From a virus: a stretch of 39,202 nt of DNA. The position numbers were made by a program, and so were the translations under genes. Shown one piece after another: positions 1 through 7,635 of the stretch; positions within the stretch are counted from its first letter, which is position 1; every line of letters starts with the position of its first letter. The stretch lies in the IMG/VR virus record IMGVR_UViG_3300033571_020317, positions 1-39,202 of that record. One strand, written 5' to 3'. The notes under the pieces are model-generated. The model saw only the letters and a list, made by a program, of their open reading frames with translations. It did not search any database and was not told where the DNA came from.

Positions 1-1
1 A

Positions 2-1165
2 CTTGTTGCTCGTACTGCAGCAGATGTGCGTGACGTTATTGTTGAAGGTGAATCAGGGATTATGAATGTGACGCCACCAAGTGAGCGCCCACTCTACGAA
101 CCATCGAAGCGCCGATTGACTTGGCCCAATGGAAACACCGCAACTTGTTTTACTGCTGACGAACCTGATTCACTTCGTGGACCTCAATTTACACACGCTT
201 GGGGAGATGAAGTAGCCGCTTGGCGTCAAACACCAGATGCTGCTGGTATGACTGCTTTTGATAACTTGCGTGTTGGCACTCGTCTTGGCGCAAATCCAAA
301 AATTATGATTACTACAACTCCTAAAAGAGTTCCTCTTTTATATCAACTTCTTGATGAAGCTAAAAAAGGAAGTAAAGTTGTTGTTAGTCGCGGTTCAACT
401 ATGGACAATTCAGGTAACTTAAGTGGTGCGTATCTAGACACAATTACTGGAGTTTACGCTGGAACAAGACTTGCTGCTCAGGAACTCTATGGAGAAATGC
501 TTGACTCTGTTGAAGGCGCACTTTGGACTACAGAGATGTTAGAAGCCTCCAGACTAGGGTCGCTTCCATCATCTACTCCACTAAGAGTTATTGGTGTTGA
601 CCCTTCTGTTGCTGAAAATCCAAGAGATGCTTGTGGAATTGTTGTTTGCGCATCTACAGCAGATAGAGATTTATACAAGCGTCAGGCTTGGGTATTAGAG
701 GATGCAACTATTCACGGTTCCCCAGAAGTTTGGGCAAATAAAGTTGTTGAGATGGCTAGACGTTGGGGCTGTCCAGTTGTGGCTGAAGTTAACCAAGGTG
801 GAGCACTTGTTCGTAATGCAATTAATACAATTGACCCATCAATTAAAGTTTACGAAGTACATTCAAAGCATGGAAAAGCTCTTCGTGCAGAACCCATAGT
901 TCTTGCTTACGAGCAAGGAAGAGTTCATCACATTGGCTACATCGCAGAGCTTGAAGATCAAATGACATCTTGGATTCCAGGAGAAGGAAAATCTCCTGAC
1001 CGAGTTGACGCACTTGTTCATGCAATGACAGCGCTACTTATTAAACCACCTCAGGGGTTTGTTGGTGGAAAACTTACAGCAAAGTCTCCATCTTCCAGAA
1101 GAATACCTAGCCTAAGAACTGCTGGTTCTAACGGTAGAGGTGGAAAAATCTTTGGTGGTCGTTAA
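2..1165 (+). CDS. Terminase large subunit, C-terminal part (5' end outside window)
   Basis: This is the DNA-packaging motor ATPase/nuclease. The frame is open to the left edge (first in-window residues LVARTAADVRD), so the ATPase Walker A is off the window and the GTG at 26 is an internal codon. Counting from that GTG, a Walker B-like HAWGDE ends in D61-E62 and an ITTTPK coupling motif lies at about 95-100. The RNase H-fold nuclease has D192 (VIGVDPS), E254 (VVAEVNQ) and D328 (SPDRVDALVHA), the usual acidic triad. The protein cuts concatemeric DNA and drives it into the prohead with the portal. Its stop codon is convergent with the primase stop: both share the TTAA at 1162-1165, leaving no room for a separate terminator. 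Family assignment is secure; the packaging type cannot be told from this fragment. Confidence 0.95.
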   Translation, partial: LVARTAADVRDVIVEGESGIMNVTPPSERPLYEPSKRRLTWPNGNTATCFTADEPDSLRGPQFTHAWGDEVAAWRQTPDAAGMTAFDNLRVGTRLGANPKIMITTTPKRVPLLYQLLDEAKKGSKVVVSRGSTMDNSGNLSGAYLDTITGVYAGTRLAAQELYGEMLDSVEGALWTTEMLEASRLGSLPSSTPLRVIGVDPSVAENPRDACGIVVCASTADRDLYKRQAWVLEDATIHGSPEVWANKVVEMARRWGCPVVAEVNQGGALVRNAINTIDPSIKVYEVHSKHGKALRAEPIVLAYEQGRVHHIGYIAELEDQMTSWIPGEGKSPDRVDALVHAMTALLIKPPQGFVGGKLTAKSPSSRRIPSLRTAGSNGRGGKIFGGR

Positions 1166-3819
1166 CCGTTATATCTAGACAGGCGTGTTGCTGCTTGCCA
1201 ATCAATCTCACCTGAAGGAACAGAACGAGGAATCATAGAACGACCTTGAAGAATTGCTCGTGAACCAGAGCCAACAATAACCATATTGCCTCTATCACGA
1301 AGTTTTCTATCAAATGCAACCTGAGTCATAGGTCGCTCTCCACGATCATCACTCCACATGCGGTATGTTCCATATAAGTCTTTAACGGCAACAGAGTGAG
1401 TAGGATTCTCATTAGTCTCTTCTGACAAGAACAAACCAATTCTGTCTTCATTCTTTCGATAAATCTCGGCAGCTTCGCTAACTACACGACACCAACCAAG
1501 AGGGTCACGAGATGAAGAACCTAAAAGTTTAATAGCACCTTCAACAGCCCAAGAAAGAACTGCTGTAAGAGCGCCTTCAGGGTCAAAGATGTATTCCTTT
1601 AAATCAGGGTCTGGGTTTTCTGGAACATGAATAAATGGGATTGGTCGAATACGACGCCACATAGCATCATCACTAATGATAGGACGGTGGTTTGTAGAGA
1701 CCCAAAGTTTTGCTTTAGAAGCAAAAGTAAAAGGCTTCTCTCCAGGAGAACGCGCTGAGATTTCAGATGAACCAGTTAATTTTTTTACAGAGTTTTCTTT
1801 CAAACGCTCTGAGTCTGGAAGTTCGTCAACCCAAACAAGACGACGACCACGAAGTTCAGCCCAATGATACAAATCAGTACTATTACCTTTTCCATCACCT
1901 TGAGCAAGAATACTTGAATCAAGAGGCCATGCGTATTGTTTAGTTCCTAAACATTTAACAATTGCTTCTACAAGAGTATTTTTACCAGAACCAGCAGGAC
2001 CATAAACCAGAAACATAATGTCGTACTTACGAGAGCCAGTAATAGAATAACCAGCAGCACGTTGTAGCCAATCTTGATATTCCTTATCTCCACCAGTAGC
2101 AAAGTTTAGGAACTCCTCCCAGCGTATATTTTTTTCTCCACGAATATAACTAACTGGAGCACGACGAGTAATAAACAAATCTGGTCGATTTTGAAGCAAT
2201 TCTCCAGTACGCAGGTCAACAACACCATTCATAACACCAAGAAGATTCTCATCTCTATCCCAGTGCTCGACAGGTACAATAATGCGAGGGTCAGAGTTTG
2301 CAGTGTCAATCGTTGAACGGATTCGTGAGAGCGACTTTGACTGCTGAGCCCACTTAATAACTTCACCTTGTTTGTCAGGGTTATCTTTATACATATCAAT
2401 CTCTGAAGCAATCATTGCAGGGATGCGTTTTGCCAACTCACGAATCTCTAGCGCCTCTGGGTCAGGTGTCCAGTATCCATTATTCCAATGAAACCAACCA
2501 AGCCCCTCTGTGTAGCGAACAACATTTTGATATGTATCTACAAGGCGACGACCATTACCGATATCGGTAAAGCTTCGTTGCATTTCATTTCCACCATCTT
2601 CAGCAGAAATTGCATCTACATCTCCAGGGATATTTAAGTTGTCCGCAGATAATGCTTGGTCAGTTGATCGACCCTCAGAGATAGCACCAAGAATTGCAGC
2701 ACTACGTTCGTTCATTCCCATAGGTGGGCGCACTACGCCTACCAAAGGTGTTAATGACGCAGGAGCAGGTGTAGGAATATCTTTTTTAGGAGAAAGTGTT
2801 GCTCTACTCTCCTCCTGAGAACGATTAGCCCATTCCTGAGCGCCAGGCCAGGTTCTATCAATCTTAGGATTTTTAATTACAAAATCTATAGCACGACGAG
2901 TATGCATCATCACACTGTTGACACCTTCTAATGGCATAGGGGGACGAACCTTCTCTGCATTAAAACGAATCATTAAAGATTCAACAGCAAGTCTGCCTGC
3001 TTCTGTATTTACAGGAAATTTATTAGAAAGTGCGCAGGCAAGTTCGTATAAACCAATTGCTCTGTTTCCTTCTTCAATTCCCTCTTCAAGAATTTTTTCA
3101 ATATCAACTTTTTTACCAGAAAATTCTAAGTCATCAAAAATTGAATCCCAGTCACCTTTACCTACACTTGTGGTTCCTCGACTTCTATTTTGCTTTCGTA
3201 AAAATTTTAAAAGTTCCTCTGGCGCCTGAGCCATCTCAATTTGATCTGGACGGTGTCCGTCAACCCATTCATAACATTGACCAGAGAAGTGACGTGAAGG
3301 AGCAATAAGCACATAACCATTATGCTTAATATCGATACCTTTTAATCCAGCTTTGTTTAAATTACCAACAAGCTCTTCAGATTCATCACACTTGTAATAA
3401 AGATGACGACCACGAAGAATCTTTCCACCACCAATTACATACTCACCAGTGATTGCTTCAACAGTTGGCGGGAGTGCGCCTTCTACAAGTTGCTCGAACT
3501 TTTCAAATGATTCTGTTCCACCACCACGAGGATCAATATCAATTACAAAAAATCCTGAAGGCTGACAGTTAACTCCAATATTGTAGTTGGGGTTATCCTC
3601 CCAGTACTGAGTTAATTTATACGCATCTGATGTTGCAATAGTGTTCCACTGATTTATTGCAGGGTGCTTACCTTTATCTTTTGGCTCACCATGGGCAGTA
3701 TTACACGTGCATCGACCATCTAAAGTTATTCCATGACACGGAAGAATTTTCCATCCTTGATTTGCGTACCACTCAGCAGAGGGTCCAAGTTTTCCAGTTG
3801 CGTAATCATGAGAACTCAT
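1162..3819 (-). CDS. Prim-pol/D5-type helicase fusion (replicative primase-helicase)
   Basis: This 885-aa protein combines primer synthesis and unwinding. The N-terminal ~200 residues look like a bifunctional primase-polymerase (AEP) domain, with the metal-binding DID of FVIDIDPRGGG at D94/D96 and GRHLYY near H139. After a low-complexity linker (~330-410) comes the D5/P4-type superfamily 3 helicase, with Walker A GPAGSGKN (607-614), Walker B LVWVDE (661-666) and sensor WVSTN (706-710). It would act at the phage replication fork. Its start codon overlaps the stop of the upstream HTH gene (ATGA), so the two are probably co-translated. It is oriented against the flanking terminase and tail genes and lies far from the DNA polymerase at 34642-36462. 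The domain calls rest on motifs and are firm; which domain starts replication is inference. Confidence 0.9.
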   Translation of the reverse strand: MSSHDYATGKLGPSAEWYANQGWKILPCHGITLDGRCTCNTAHGEPKDKGKHPAINQWNTIATSDAYKLTQYWEDNPNYNIGVNCQPSGFFVIDIDPRGGGTESFEKFEQLVEGALPPTVEAITGEYVIGGGKILRGRHLYYKCDESEELVGNLNKAGLKGIDIKHNGYVLIAPSRHFSGQCYEWVDGHRPDQIEMAQAPEELLKFLRKQNRSRGTTSVGKGDWDSIFDDLEFSGKKVDIEKILEEGIEEGNRAIGLYELACALSNKFPVNTEAGRLAVESLMIRFNAEKVRPPMPLEGVNSVMMHTRRAIDFVIKNPKIDRTWPGAQEWANRSQEESRATLSPKKDIPTPAPASLTPLVGVVRPPMGMNERSAAILGAISEGRSTDQALSADNLNIPGDVDAISAEDGGNEMQRSFTDIGNGRRLVDTYQNVVRYTEGLGWFHWNNGYWTPDPEALEIRELAKRIPAMIASEIDMYKDNPDKQGEVIKWAQQSKSLSRIRSTIDTANSDPRIIVPVEHWDRDENLLGVMNGVVDLRTGELLQNRPDLFITRRAPVSYIRGEKNIRWEEFLNFATGGDKEYQDWLQRAAGYSITGSRKYDIMFLVYGPAGSGKNTLVEAIVKCLGTKQYAWPLDSSILAQGDGKGNSTDLYHWAELRGRRLVWVDELPDSERLKENSVKKLTGSSEISARSPGEKPFTFASKAKLWVSTNHRPIISDDAMWRRIRPIPFIHVPENPDPDLKEYIFDPEGALTAVLSWAVEGAIKLLGSSSRDPLGWCRVVSEAAEIYRKNEDRIGLFLSEETNENPTHSVAVKDLYGTYRMWSDDRGERPMTQVAFDRKLRDRGNMVIVGSGSRAILQGRSMIPRSVPSGEIDWQAATRLSRYNG

Positions 3820-4043
3820 TGAGCACCGCCAACAGAGATATCAGCAGGAAGAACAAGAGAATCGAACCACTTATCTGCATCATCGGTAAGAATGTAGATA
3901 CGCTCTCTTCCAGTCTCTGTTGTGGTTTTAATCGCTAACAACTCGCCAGACCATATTGCACGAGCAACAACTCTTGGAGGAAGTCCATATTTAATAGCGG
4001 TAGCACGTATGCTTAATCTCCGCTGTTCTTTTATAGTTTTCAT
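3816..4043 (-). CDS. Small HTH protein, excisionase/MerR-like
   Basis: A 75-aa protein with a predicted winged-helix/excisionase-type DNA-binding segment in residues ~10-40 (SIRATAIKYGLPPRVVARAI), followed by a hydrophobic-charged strand pattern (ERIYILTDDADKWFDSL) typical of the wing of Xis/MerR-like folds. I chose the ATG at 4043 because GGGAGGG lies about 6 nt upstream; the reading frame extends only 15 nt further, to a GTG. The stop overlaps the primase start (ATGA). With no integrase visible, a role as transcriptional regulator of the two-gene minus-strand island or of the divergent + genes is as likely as a recombination directionality role. The function is inferred only from the fold pattern. 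Confidence 0.7.
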   Translation of the reverse strand: MKTIKEQRRLSIRATAIKYGLPPRVVARAIWSGELLAIKTTTETGRERIYILTDDADKWFDSLVLPADISVGGAQ

Positions 4044-4237
4044 GTATGTCCCTCCCACAAGACTTCAATAGAGTGTAATTTTGGCGAATTTGAATCATTT
4101 CGCTAATTCGAGGACTATACATCTTAAAAGTGAAAAAATCTCTTATGACGCACTTATCAATAAAAATAGAAAAATAAGAAGAATCAATATATGAAATAAT
4201 AGTGTATTAGTTTCCCATCCTAGAAATTAGTGGTCAA
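4044..4237. promoter_or_regulatory. Divergent intergenic region, probable two-way promoter zone
   Basis: This 194-bp AT-rich gap separates a leftward operon (HTH and primase) from the rightward block starting at 4238, so promoters for both directions should be here. It contains an inverted hexamer CGAATT/AATTCG (about 4085-4110), which could be an operator for the adjacent HTH protein. A TATAGT-like -10 is readable on the minus strand near 4114-4119, but I see no convincing -35 partner. No ORF or RNA gene is visible. The assignment rests on gene orientation more than on motif strength. Confidence 0.4.
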
Positions 4238-4573
4238 ATGTCAAGTACTATGGTCCTGTCTACAATACTGCTGTCTACGGGTGCGATCACTGCTCTTAGT
4301 GGATTCTTCTTTGCTATCTATAAAATTGCAAAAAGAATTGATTCTGCTGTAGGAGTAGATAGTGCAGGCAGAACTCTTAGTGAAAGAATGACTAGAGTGG
4401 AGTATCAACTCTGGGAGAATGGTGGAGCATCTCTTAAAGATGATGTTAACCTTATTAGAGATGTAAGTCAAGAGAACACTACAGAAATTAGAATTGTTAA
4501 AGAGTTAGTTATTTCTATGATAAAGGCTCATCAAGATTCATCAGAAAAACAGCAAAAAAAGAACTCTGCTTAA
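4238..4573 (+). CDS. Small single-pass membrane protein with coiled-coil tail
   Basis: A 111-aa protein. Residues ~5-29 form one hydrophobic helix (VLSTILLSTGAITALSGFFF), followed by basic residues (KIAKR). The rest is polar and heptad-like (LSERMTRVEYQLWE, then KDDVNLIRDVSQENTTEIRI), ending in a Lys/Gln-rich tail. This layout resembles small phage membrane proteins of lysis cassettes (holin- or spanin-like) and short phage membrane-anchored coiled coils in general. No endolysin is recognisable next to it, so a lysis role is only a suggestion. Both ATG 4238 and ATG 4250 are possible starts; neither has a strong Shine-Dalgarno sequence. It is the first + gene after the divergent region. Confidence 0.6.
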   Translation: MSSTMVLSTILLSTGAITALSGFFFAIYKIAKRIDSAVGVDSAGRTLSERMTRVEYQLWENGGASLKDDVNLIRDVSQENTTEIRIVKELVISMIKAHQDSSEKQQKKNSA

Positions 4574-4636
4574 ATAAAGACACGCCAGTAATACATACTC
4601 ATAAATACCCCAAATTAATGTTAGACTAATCGTCAC

Positions 4637-4649
4637 TAAGCACTGCTTA
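4637..4649. repeat. 13-bp perfect dyad in the leader of the 4690 gene
   Basis: TAAGCACTGCTTA is a perfect dyad (6-bp arms around one central base) located ~40 nt upstream of the start at 4690. It is too tight to form an RNA hairpin but has the form of a dimeric repressor site. There is no direct proof that anything binds it. Confidence 0.3.
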
Positions 4650-4689
4650 CTTATGGGCTTGCTTAAAGGGTATGAAAGGTGGGTCAAAG

Positions 4690-4986
4690 ATGAGCCTAGC
4701 AAAAAAATTAACAGAGTTATCTCCTCCTTCTGTAGGGCTTCCTTGCGGAGTTGATAAAACTTTAAAAGTACTTAATGACGAAGATAGAAAAGCCCTAGAG
4801 GCAATCATGGACTCACCTGTAGTCCGTGGTGGTGTTTCAAATAGACAGATTCACGAGATTCTTTTAGCAGAAGGATATGATGTTGCATTTGCTTCGGTAA
4901 GAGTTCATAGAAGTAAACAATGTAGATGTTTTGTAGGTAGAGATAGCGAACTTAGAAAAGCAATTCGTCAAAAGGCAGAAGTATAG
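4690..4986 (+). CDS. Small HTH-like protein of unknown function
   Basis: A 98-aa protein. I prefer ATG 4690 (MSLAKKL) over ATG 4672 because AAAGGTGGG sits just upstream of it. The middle (NRQIHEILLAEGYDVAFASV, then RVHRSKQCRCF) reads as a helix-turn-helix with a basic recognition helix, followed by a Cys pair (CRCF). It resembles small phage DNA-binding proteins that check for target sequences with a HTH, but I do not recognise a named family. It ends 4 nt before the phosphoesterase gene, so they probably form one transcription unit. It could be a regulator or an accessory factor to the phosphoesterase. Confidence 0.65.
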   Translation: MSLAKKLTELSPPSVGLPCGVDKTLKVLNDEDRKALEAIMDSPVVRGGVSNRQIHEILLAEGYDVAFASVRVHRSKQCRCFVGRDSELRKAIRQKAEV

Positions 4987-4990
4987 TCTA

Positions 4991-6241
4991 ATGACAAAAA
5001 AAGACGACAACACTCAGACGCCTACTTCTAAAAAAGAACTATCTATTGCTGACAAAATTTTGGCTTTAGTCAGCCCAGGACCTAATGGCTCAGATATTAA
5101 ATCTCTTAACATTCCTGAGGATTTTAGACCTGGAGTTGTAATAGATAAAGATGGTGGAGAAGTTACCTCTAAACCTAAACTTCTAGGGCAACTCCCAGAT
5201 GCAAAAGGTGTTTTAGAAGAGTTTGATATGAATCCAGAAGAATGGGTGATTACAAACATTAAGCGTTCTAAGTGGCAGAGATATGATGAAGAGTGGTTAG
5301 AGTCTTTAAAGATATCTGTAGTACCAGTTGGTATCGCAGAAGAAGTTTTAAAAGCAGATATAGAAGATTTAATAAAAGATATTAAAAAATTTAAGCCTAC
5401 AAAACCAAGCGCGAACACAAGCGGAGAGCTTGCTTTTGTTTTTGCTATCAGTGATCAGCAGATTGGTAAAAAAACTCCTGATGGAGGCACTGCGGATTTT
5501 GTTAAGAGAACTTTGCAGGTTACATACGAAGGTGTTGACAGGCTAAAAGAACTTCGTAAGATTGGTCGAAATATTGGAACAGTAGTTCTTCCGCTTCTAG
5601 GAGATCACGTCGAGGGAAACACTTCTCAAAATGGAAAACTTCAAAGTCACTACGCTTCTGATCTTGGCGTGACAGAGCAAGTACGAGTCGGAAGACGAAT
5701 ACTTATGGAACAAATCAAAGCATTTGCTCCACTAGCAGATCGCATAATTGTTCCTGTAGTAAATGGTAATCATGATGAAGTTACTCGCATGGTTGCAGTT
5801 GACCCAGCGGATGGTTGGAATGTTGAGATTGCTGCAGCGGTACAAGATGCTCTTGCAGAGAATCCAGCTTTTGGACATGTAGAGTTTAGATTTCCTTCCC
5901 CAGGAAACCAAACACTTTCTGTCGATATTAATGGAACCATGCTTGGACTTTTCCATGGACATCAAATGGGTACTAGAGGCGCAGTGCCATACTTATCAGG
6001 GCAGGCTATGGGGCAAACTCCACTAGGAAACTGCGATGTATGGCTTTCAGGGCACTATCATCATTTTAATTCTTTAGATATTGGTACTCGTTTTTGGGCG
6101 CAATGTCCTACTCTAGATAACGGTTCGGGCTGGTTTAAAGAACGTAAAGGCCTTGACTCACATCCAGGAGTCTTGACTATGGTTATTGGTGGAGACTACG
6201 ATCCACGAAAAGATATAAGTATTTTAAGAGCTAAAAGGTAG
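4991..6241 (+). CDS. Calcineurin-like metallophosphoesterase
   Basis: A 416-aa protein. Residues ~1-140 are a charged N-terminal region with no recognised domain. The catalytic domain at ~145-416 carries the metallophosphoesterase motifs: GDHVEG (D205), GNHDE (N260-H261), FHGHQ (H322/H324) and SGHYHHF (H355, H357). Such enzymes use two metal ions to hydrolyse phosphodiesters; phage members are usually annotated as DNA repair or recombination nucleases related to SbcD. Motif I is unusual: ISDQQIGK has Gln where the family consensus D-x-H has His. The gene follows the small HTH gene by 4 nt and is the last gene before the tail-fibre block. The substrate is unknown. Confidence 0.9.
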   Translation: MTKKDDNTQTPTSKKELSIADKILALVSPGPNGSDIKSLNIPEDFRPGVVIDKDGGEVTSKPKLLGQLPDAKGVLEEFDMNPEEWVITNIKRSKWQRYDEEWLESLKISVVPVGIAEEVLKADIEDLIKDIKKFKPTKPSANTSGELAFVFAISDQQIGKKTPDGGTADFVKRTLQVTYEGVDRLKELRKIGRNIGTVVLPLLGDHVEGNTSQNGKLQSHYASDLGVTEQVRVGRRILMEQIKAFAPLADRIIVPVVNGNHDEVTRMVAVDPADGWNVEIAAAVQDALAENPAFGHVEFRFPSPGNQTLSVDINGTMLGLFHGHQMGTRGAVPYLSGQAMGQTPLGNCDVWLSGHYHHFNSLDIGTRFWAQCPTLDNGSGWFKERKGLDSHPGVLTMVIGGDYDPRKDISILRAKR

Positions 6242-6259
6242 TTTTAGAGCGTTTTAAAT

Positions 6260-6324
6260 AGTCCTATTTTGTTAATAAGGCTATGTAATTCGTGGTATTT
6301 CTACTCAAAAACAAAACTAGGACT
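6260..6324. repeat. Inverted repeat and duplicated CTATGTAA in the leader of the tail-fibre block
   Basis: The 167-bp gap between the phosphoesterase and the first fibre gene carries inverted arms AGTCCTATTTTGTT (6260-6273) and AACAAAACTAGGACT (6310-6324), complementary apart from one bulged base, around a 36-nt loop. The octamer CTATGTAA occurs twice, at 6281-6288 and 6323-6330. This could be a terminator/attenuator for the upstream unit, a looped operator, or the promoter for the fibre operon. No T-run follows the stem, which argues against a simple intrinsic terminator. Confidence 0.45.
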
Positions 6325-6408
6325 ATGTAAAAGGCCGTAAAATATACAAAGACCTGTCGACTGTATTTTGTTCATTTATTACTAAGAGCATATAACTTTG
6401 GAGTGCCA

Positions 6409-7623
6409 ATGAGTTATTCACCAGATGTAGTAGTGAGAACGGTTTATGGTCAATTTTTAACTGCTGGCTCTCCTGCTTCTGGCTCTGTCACTTTTTCTTC
6501 ATCGACTACCGTACAAGATGACCAAGATGCGGTTATTTTTTCAACACCTTTGCTTATTAATTTTGACAATACAGGGTCCTTCACAATTGACTTACCGACA
6601 ACCGATAATAGAAGACTGTCACCTTTTGGTTGGTACTACACGGCAAGAGTTCGTGTAAGCGGTGGAAAATCTTACAGTTTTGATTTTTATCTTCCTACAG
6701 GAAACTTAAGCGATGTAGATTTTACCTCTATTGATCAAGTAGCTCAAAGAGCAGCAACAGGTACAACTACAAAGGGATATATCGGACCTCGTGGTGCACA
6801 AGGTGTCCAAGGTCCACAAGGTCCTGCTAATGGTCCTCAAGGTGTCCAAGGTCCACAAGGTGCAACAGGTGTTCAAGGTGCTGGTGGTGTACAAGGTGCA
6901 ACAGGTGCAGGCACACAAGGTGCGACAGGTGTTCAAGGTGCTGGTGGTATTCAGGGTGCGACAGGTGCTCAAGGTGCGACAGGTGCTGGTGTACAAGGTG
7001 CGACAGGTGTACAAGGTGCAACAGGTATTCAGGGTGCAAATGGTATTCAAGGTGCTCAAGGTGCGACAGGTGCTGGTGTACAAGGTGCGACAGGTGTACA
7101 AGGTGCAACAGGAACACAAGGTGTACAAGGAGCGCAAGGTGCAACTGGTACAGGTATTCAAGGTGCAACAGGTACTCAGGGTGCTACAGGTGTACAGGGC
7201 GCAACTGGTGCACAGGGTGCAACAGGAACTGGTACGCAAGGCACAACTGGTGCGCAAGGTATTGGTGGTGTTCAAGGGGCGCAGGGAGCAACTGGAACAC
7301 AGGGTATTCAAGGAGCAACAGGTGCGGGAGTGTCCGCTCAAGAGGTGTCTGATGCAATTGCAGCATCAGCTTTAGGGACTACTGATGATTTATCAGAAGG
7401 CTCTACTAATTTATACTTCACTAAGCAAAGAGTGAGCTATGAATATACAAAAACAACGCCAGGTACTACCTGGGAAATAACACACAACTTAGGGTTCTAC
7501 CCGAACGTTGTGGTGCAAGACTCAGGTGGTACTATATACGAAGGAGAAATTTCTTACCTTACGGTGAACTCCTTAGTGCTTACCTTCTCTACACCCATAT
7601 CAGGCAAAGCCTACTTATCATAA
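6409..7623 (+). CDS. Collagen-like tail fibre protein 1
   Basis: A 404-aa protein. ATG 6409 is chosen because TTGGAG lies 6 nt upstream. Residues 1-122 form a beta-rich virion-attachment-type domain. Residues ~124-307 are an uninterrupted Gly-X-Y array (about 60 triplets of the GVQGATGAQ type), which in phages makes a collagen-like triple helix and therefore implies a trimer. A connector with [13 protein letters not shown] follows, and then a C-terminal beta domain ([18 protein letters not shown]) of the type found at phage fibre tips. The connector and C-terminal domain recur in neighbouring fibres (9934 and 7636 genes). The stop is 12 nt before the next fibre gene. Role: extended host-contact fibre; the receptor is unknown. 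The repeats are encoded by near-identical 9- and 18-bp DNA units, making this a likely recombination hotspot. Confidence 0.85.
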   Translation: MSYSPDVVVRTVYGQFLTAGSPASGSVTFSSSTTVQDDQDAVIFSTPLLINFDNTGSFTIDLPTTDNRRLSPFGWYYTARVRVSGGKSYSFDFYLPTGNLSDVDFTSIDQVAQRAATGTTTKGYIGPRGAQGVQGPQGPANGPQGVQGPQGATGVQGAGGVQGATGAGTQGATGVQGAGGIQGATGAQGATGAGVQGATGVQGATGIQGANGIQGAQGATGAGVQGATGVQGATGTQGVQGAQGATGTGIQGATGTQGATGVQGATGAQGATGTGTQGTTGAQGIGGVQGAQGATGTQGIQGATGAGVSAQEVSDAIAASALGTTDDLSEGSTNLYFTKQRVSYEYTKTTPGTTWEITHNLGFYPNVVVQDSGGTIYEGEISYLTVNSLVLTFSTPISGKAYLS

Positions 7624-7635
7624 GGAGATAGAAAA

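Noticed and set aside
26-1165. GTG at 26 as the terminase start
   Set aside because: The frame continues upstream to the window edge with typical terminase residues (LVARTAADVRD) and the Walker A motif is missing, so the gene begins outside the window.
3816-4043. Excisionase proving a temperate lifestyle
   Set aside because: No integrase or attachment site is visible, and small Xis-like HTH proteins often serve as plain regulators.
4574-4689. Possible tRNA or small RNA in the gap before the small HTH gene
   Set aside because: No cloverleaf or T-loop pattern (GGTTCGA-like) is present; only a short dyad is seen.
6780-7330. CRISPR-like tandem repeats
   Set aside because: Repeat units are 9 and 18 bp, in frame within a coding sequence, with no spacers and no cas genes.
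6706-7341. Long minus-strand ORF rich in Cys, Ser, Thr and Leu across the fibre 1 collagen array (similar ones at 8560-8799 and 10183-10698)
   Set aside because: It is the reverse-frame reading of repetitive Gly-X-Y codons; composition is explained by the repeat and no ribosome site or neighbour supports it.
6791-7375. Plus-strand alternative-frame ORFs over the collagen repeats (also 7688-8197, 8345-8836, 10196-10555, 11144-11545)
   Set aside because: They are frame-shifted readings of the same repeats (Val/Gln/Lys-rich strings) with no start signals.
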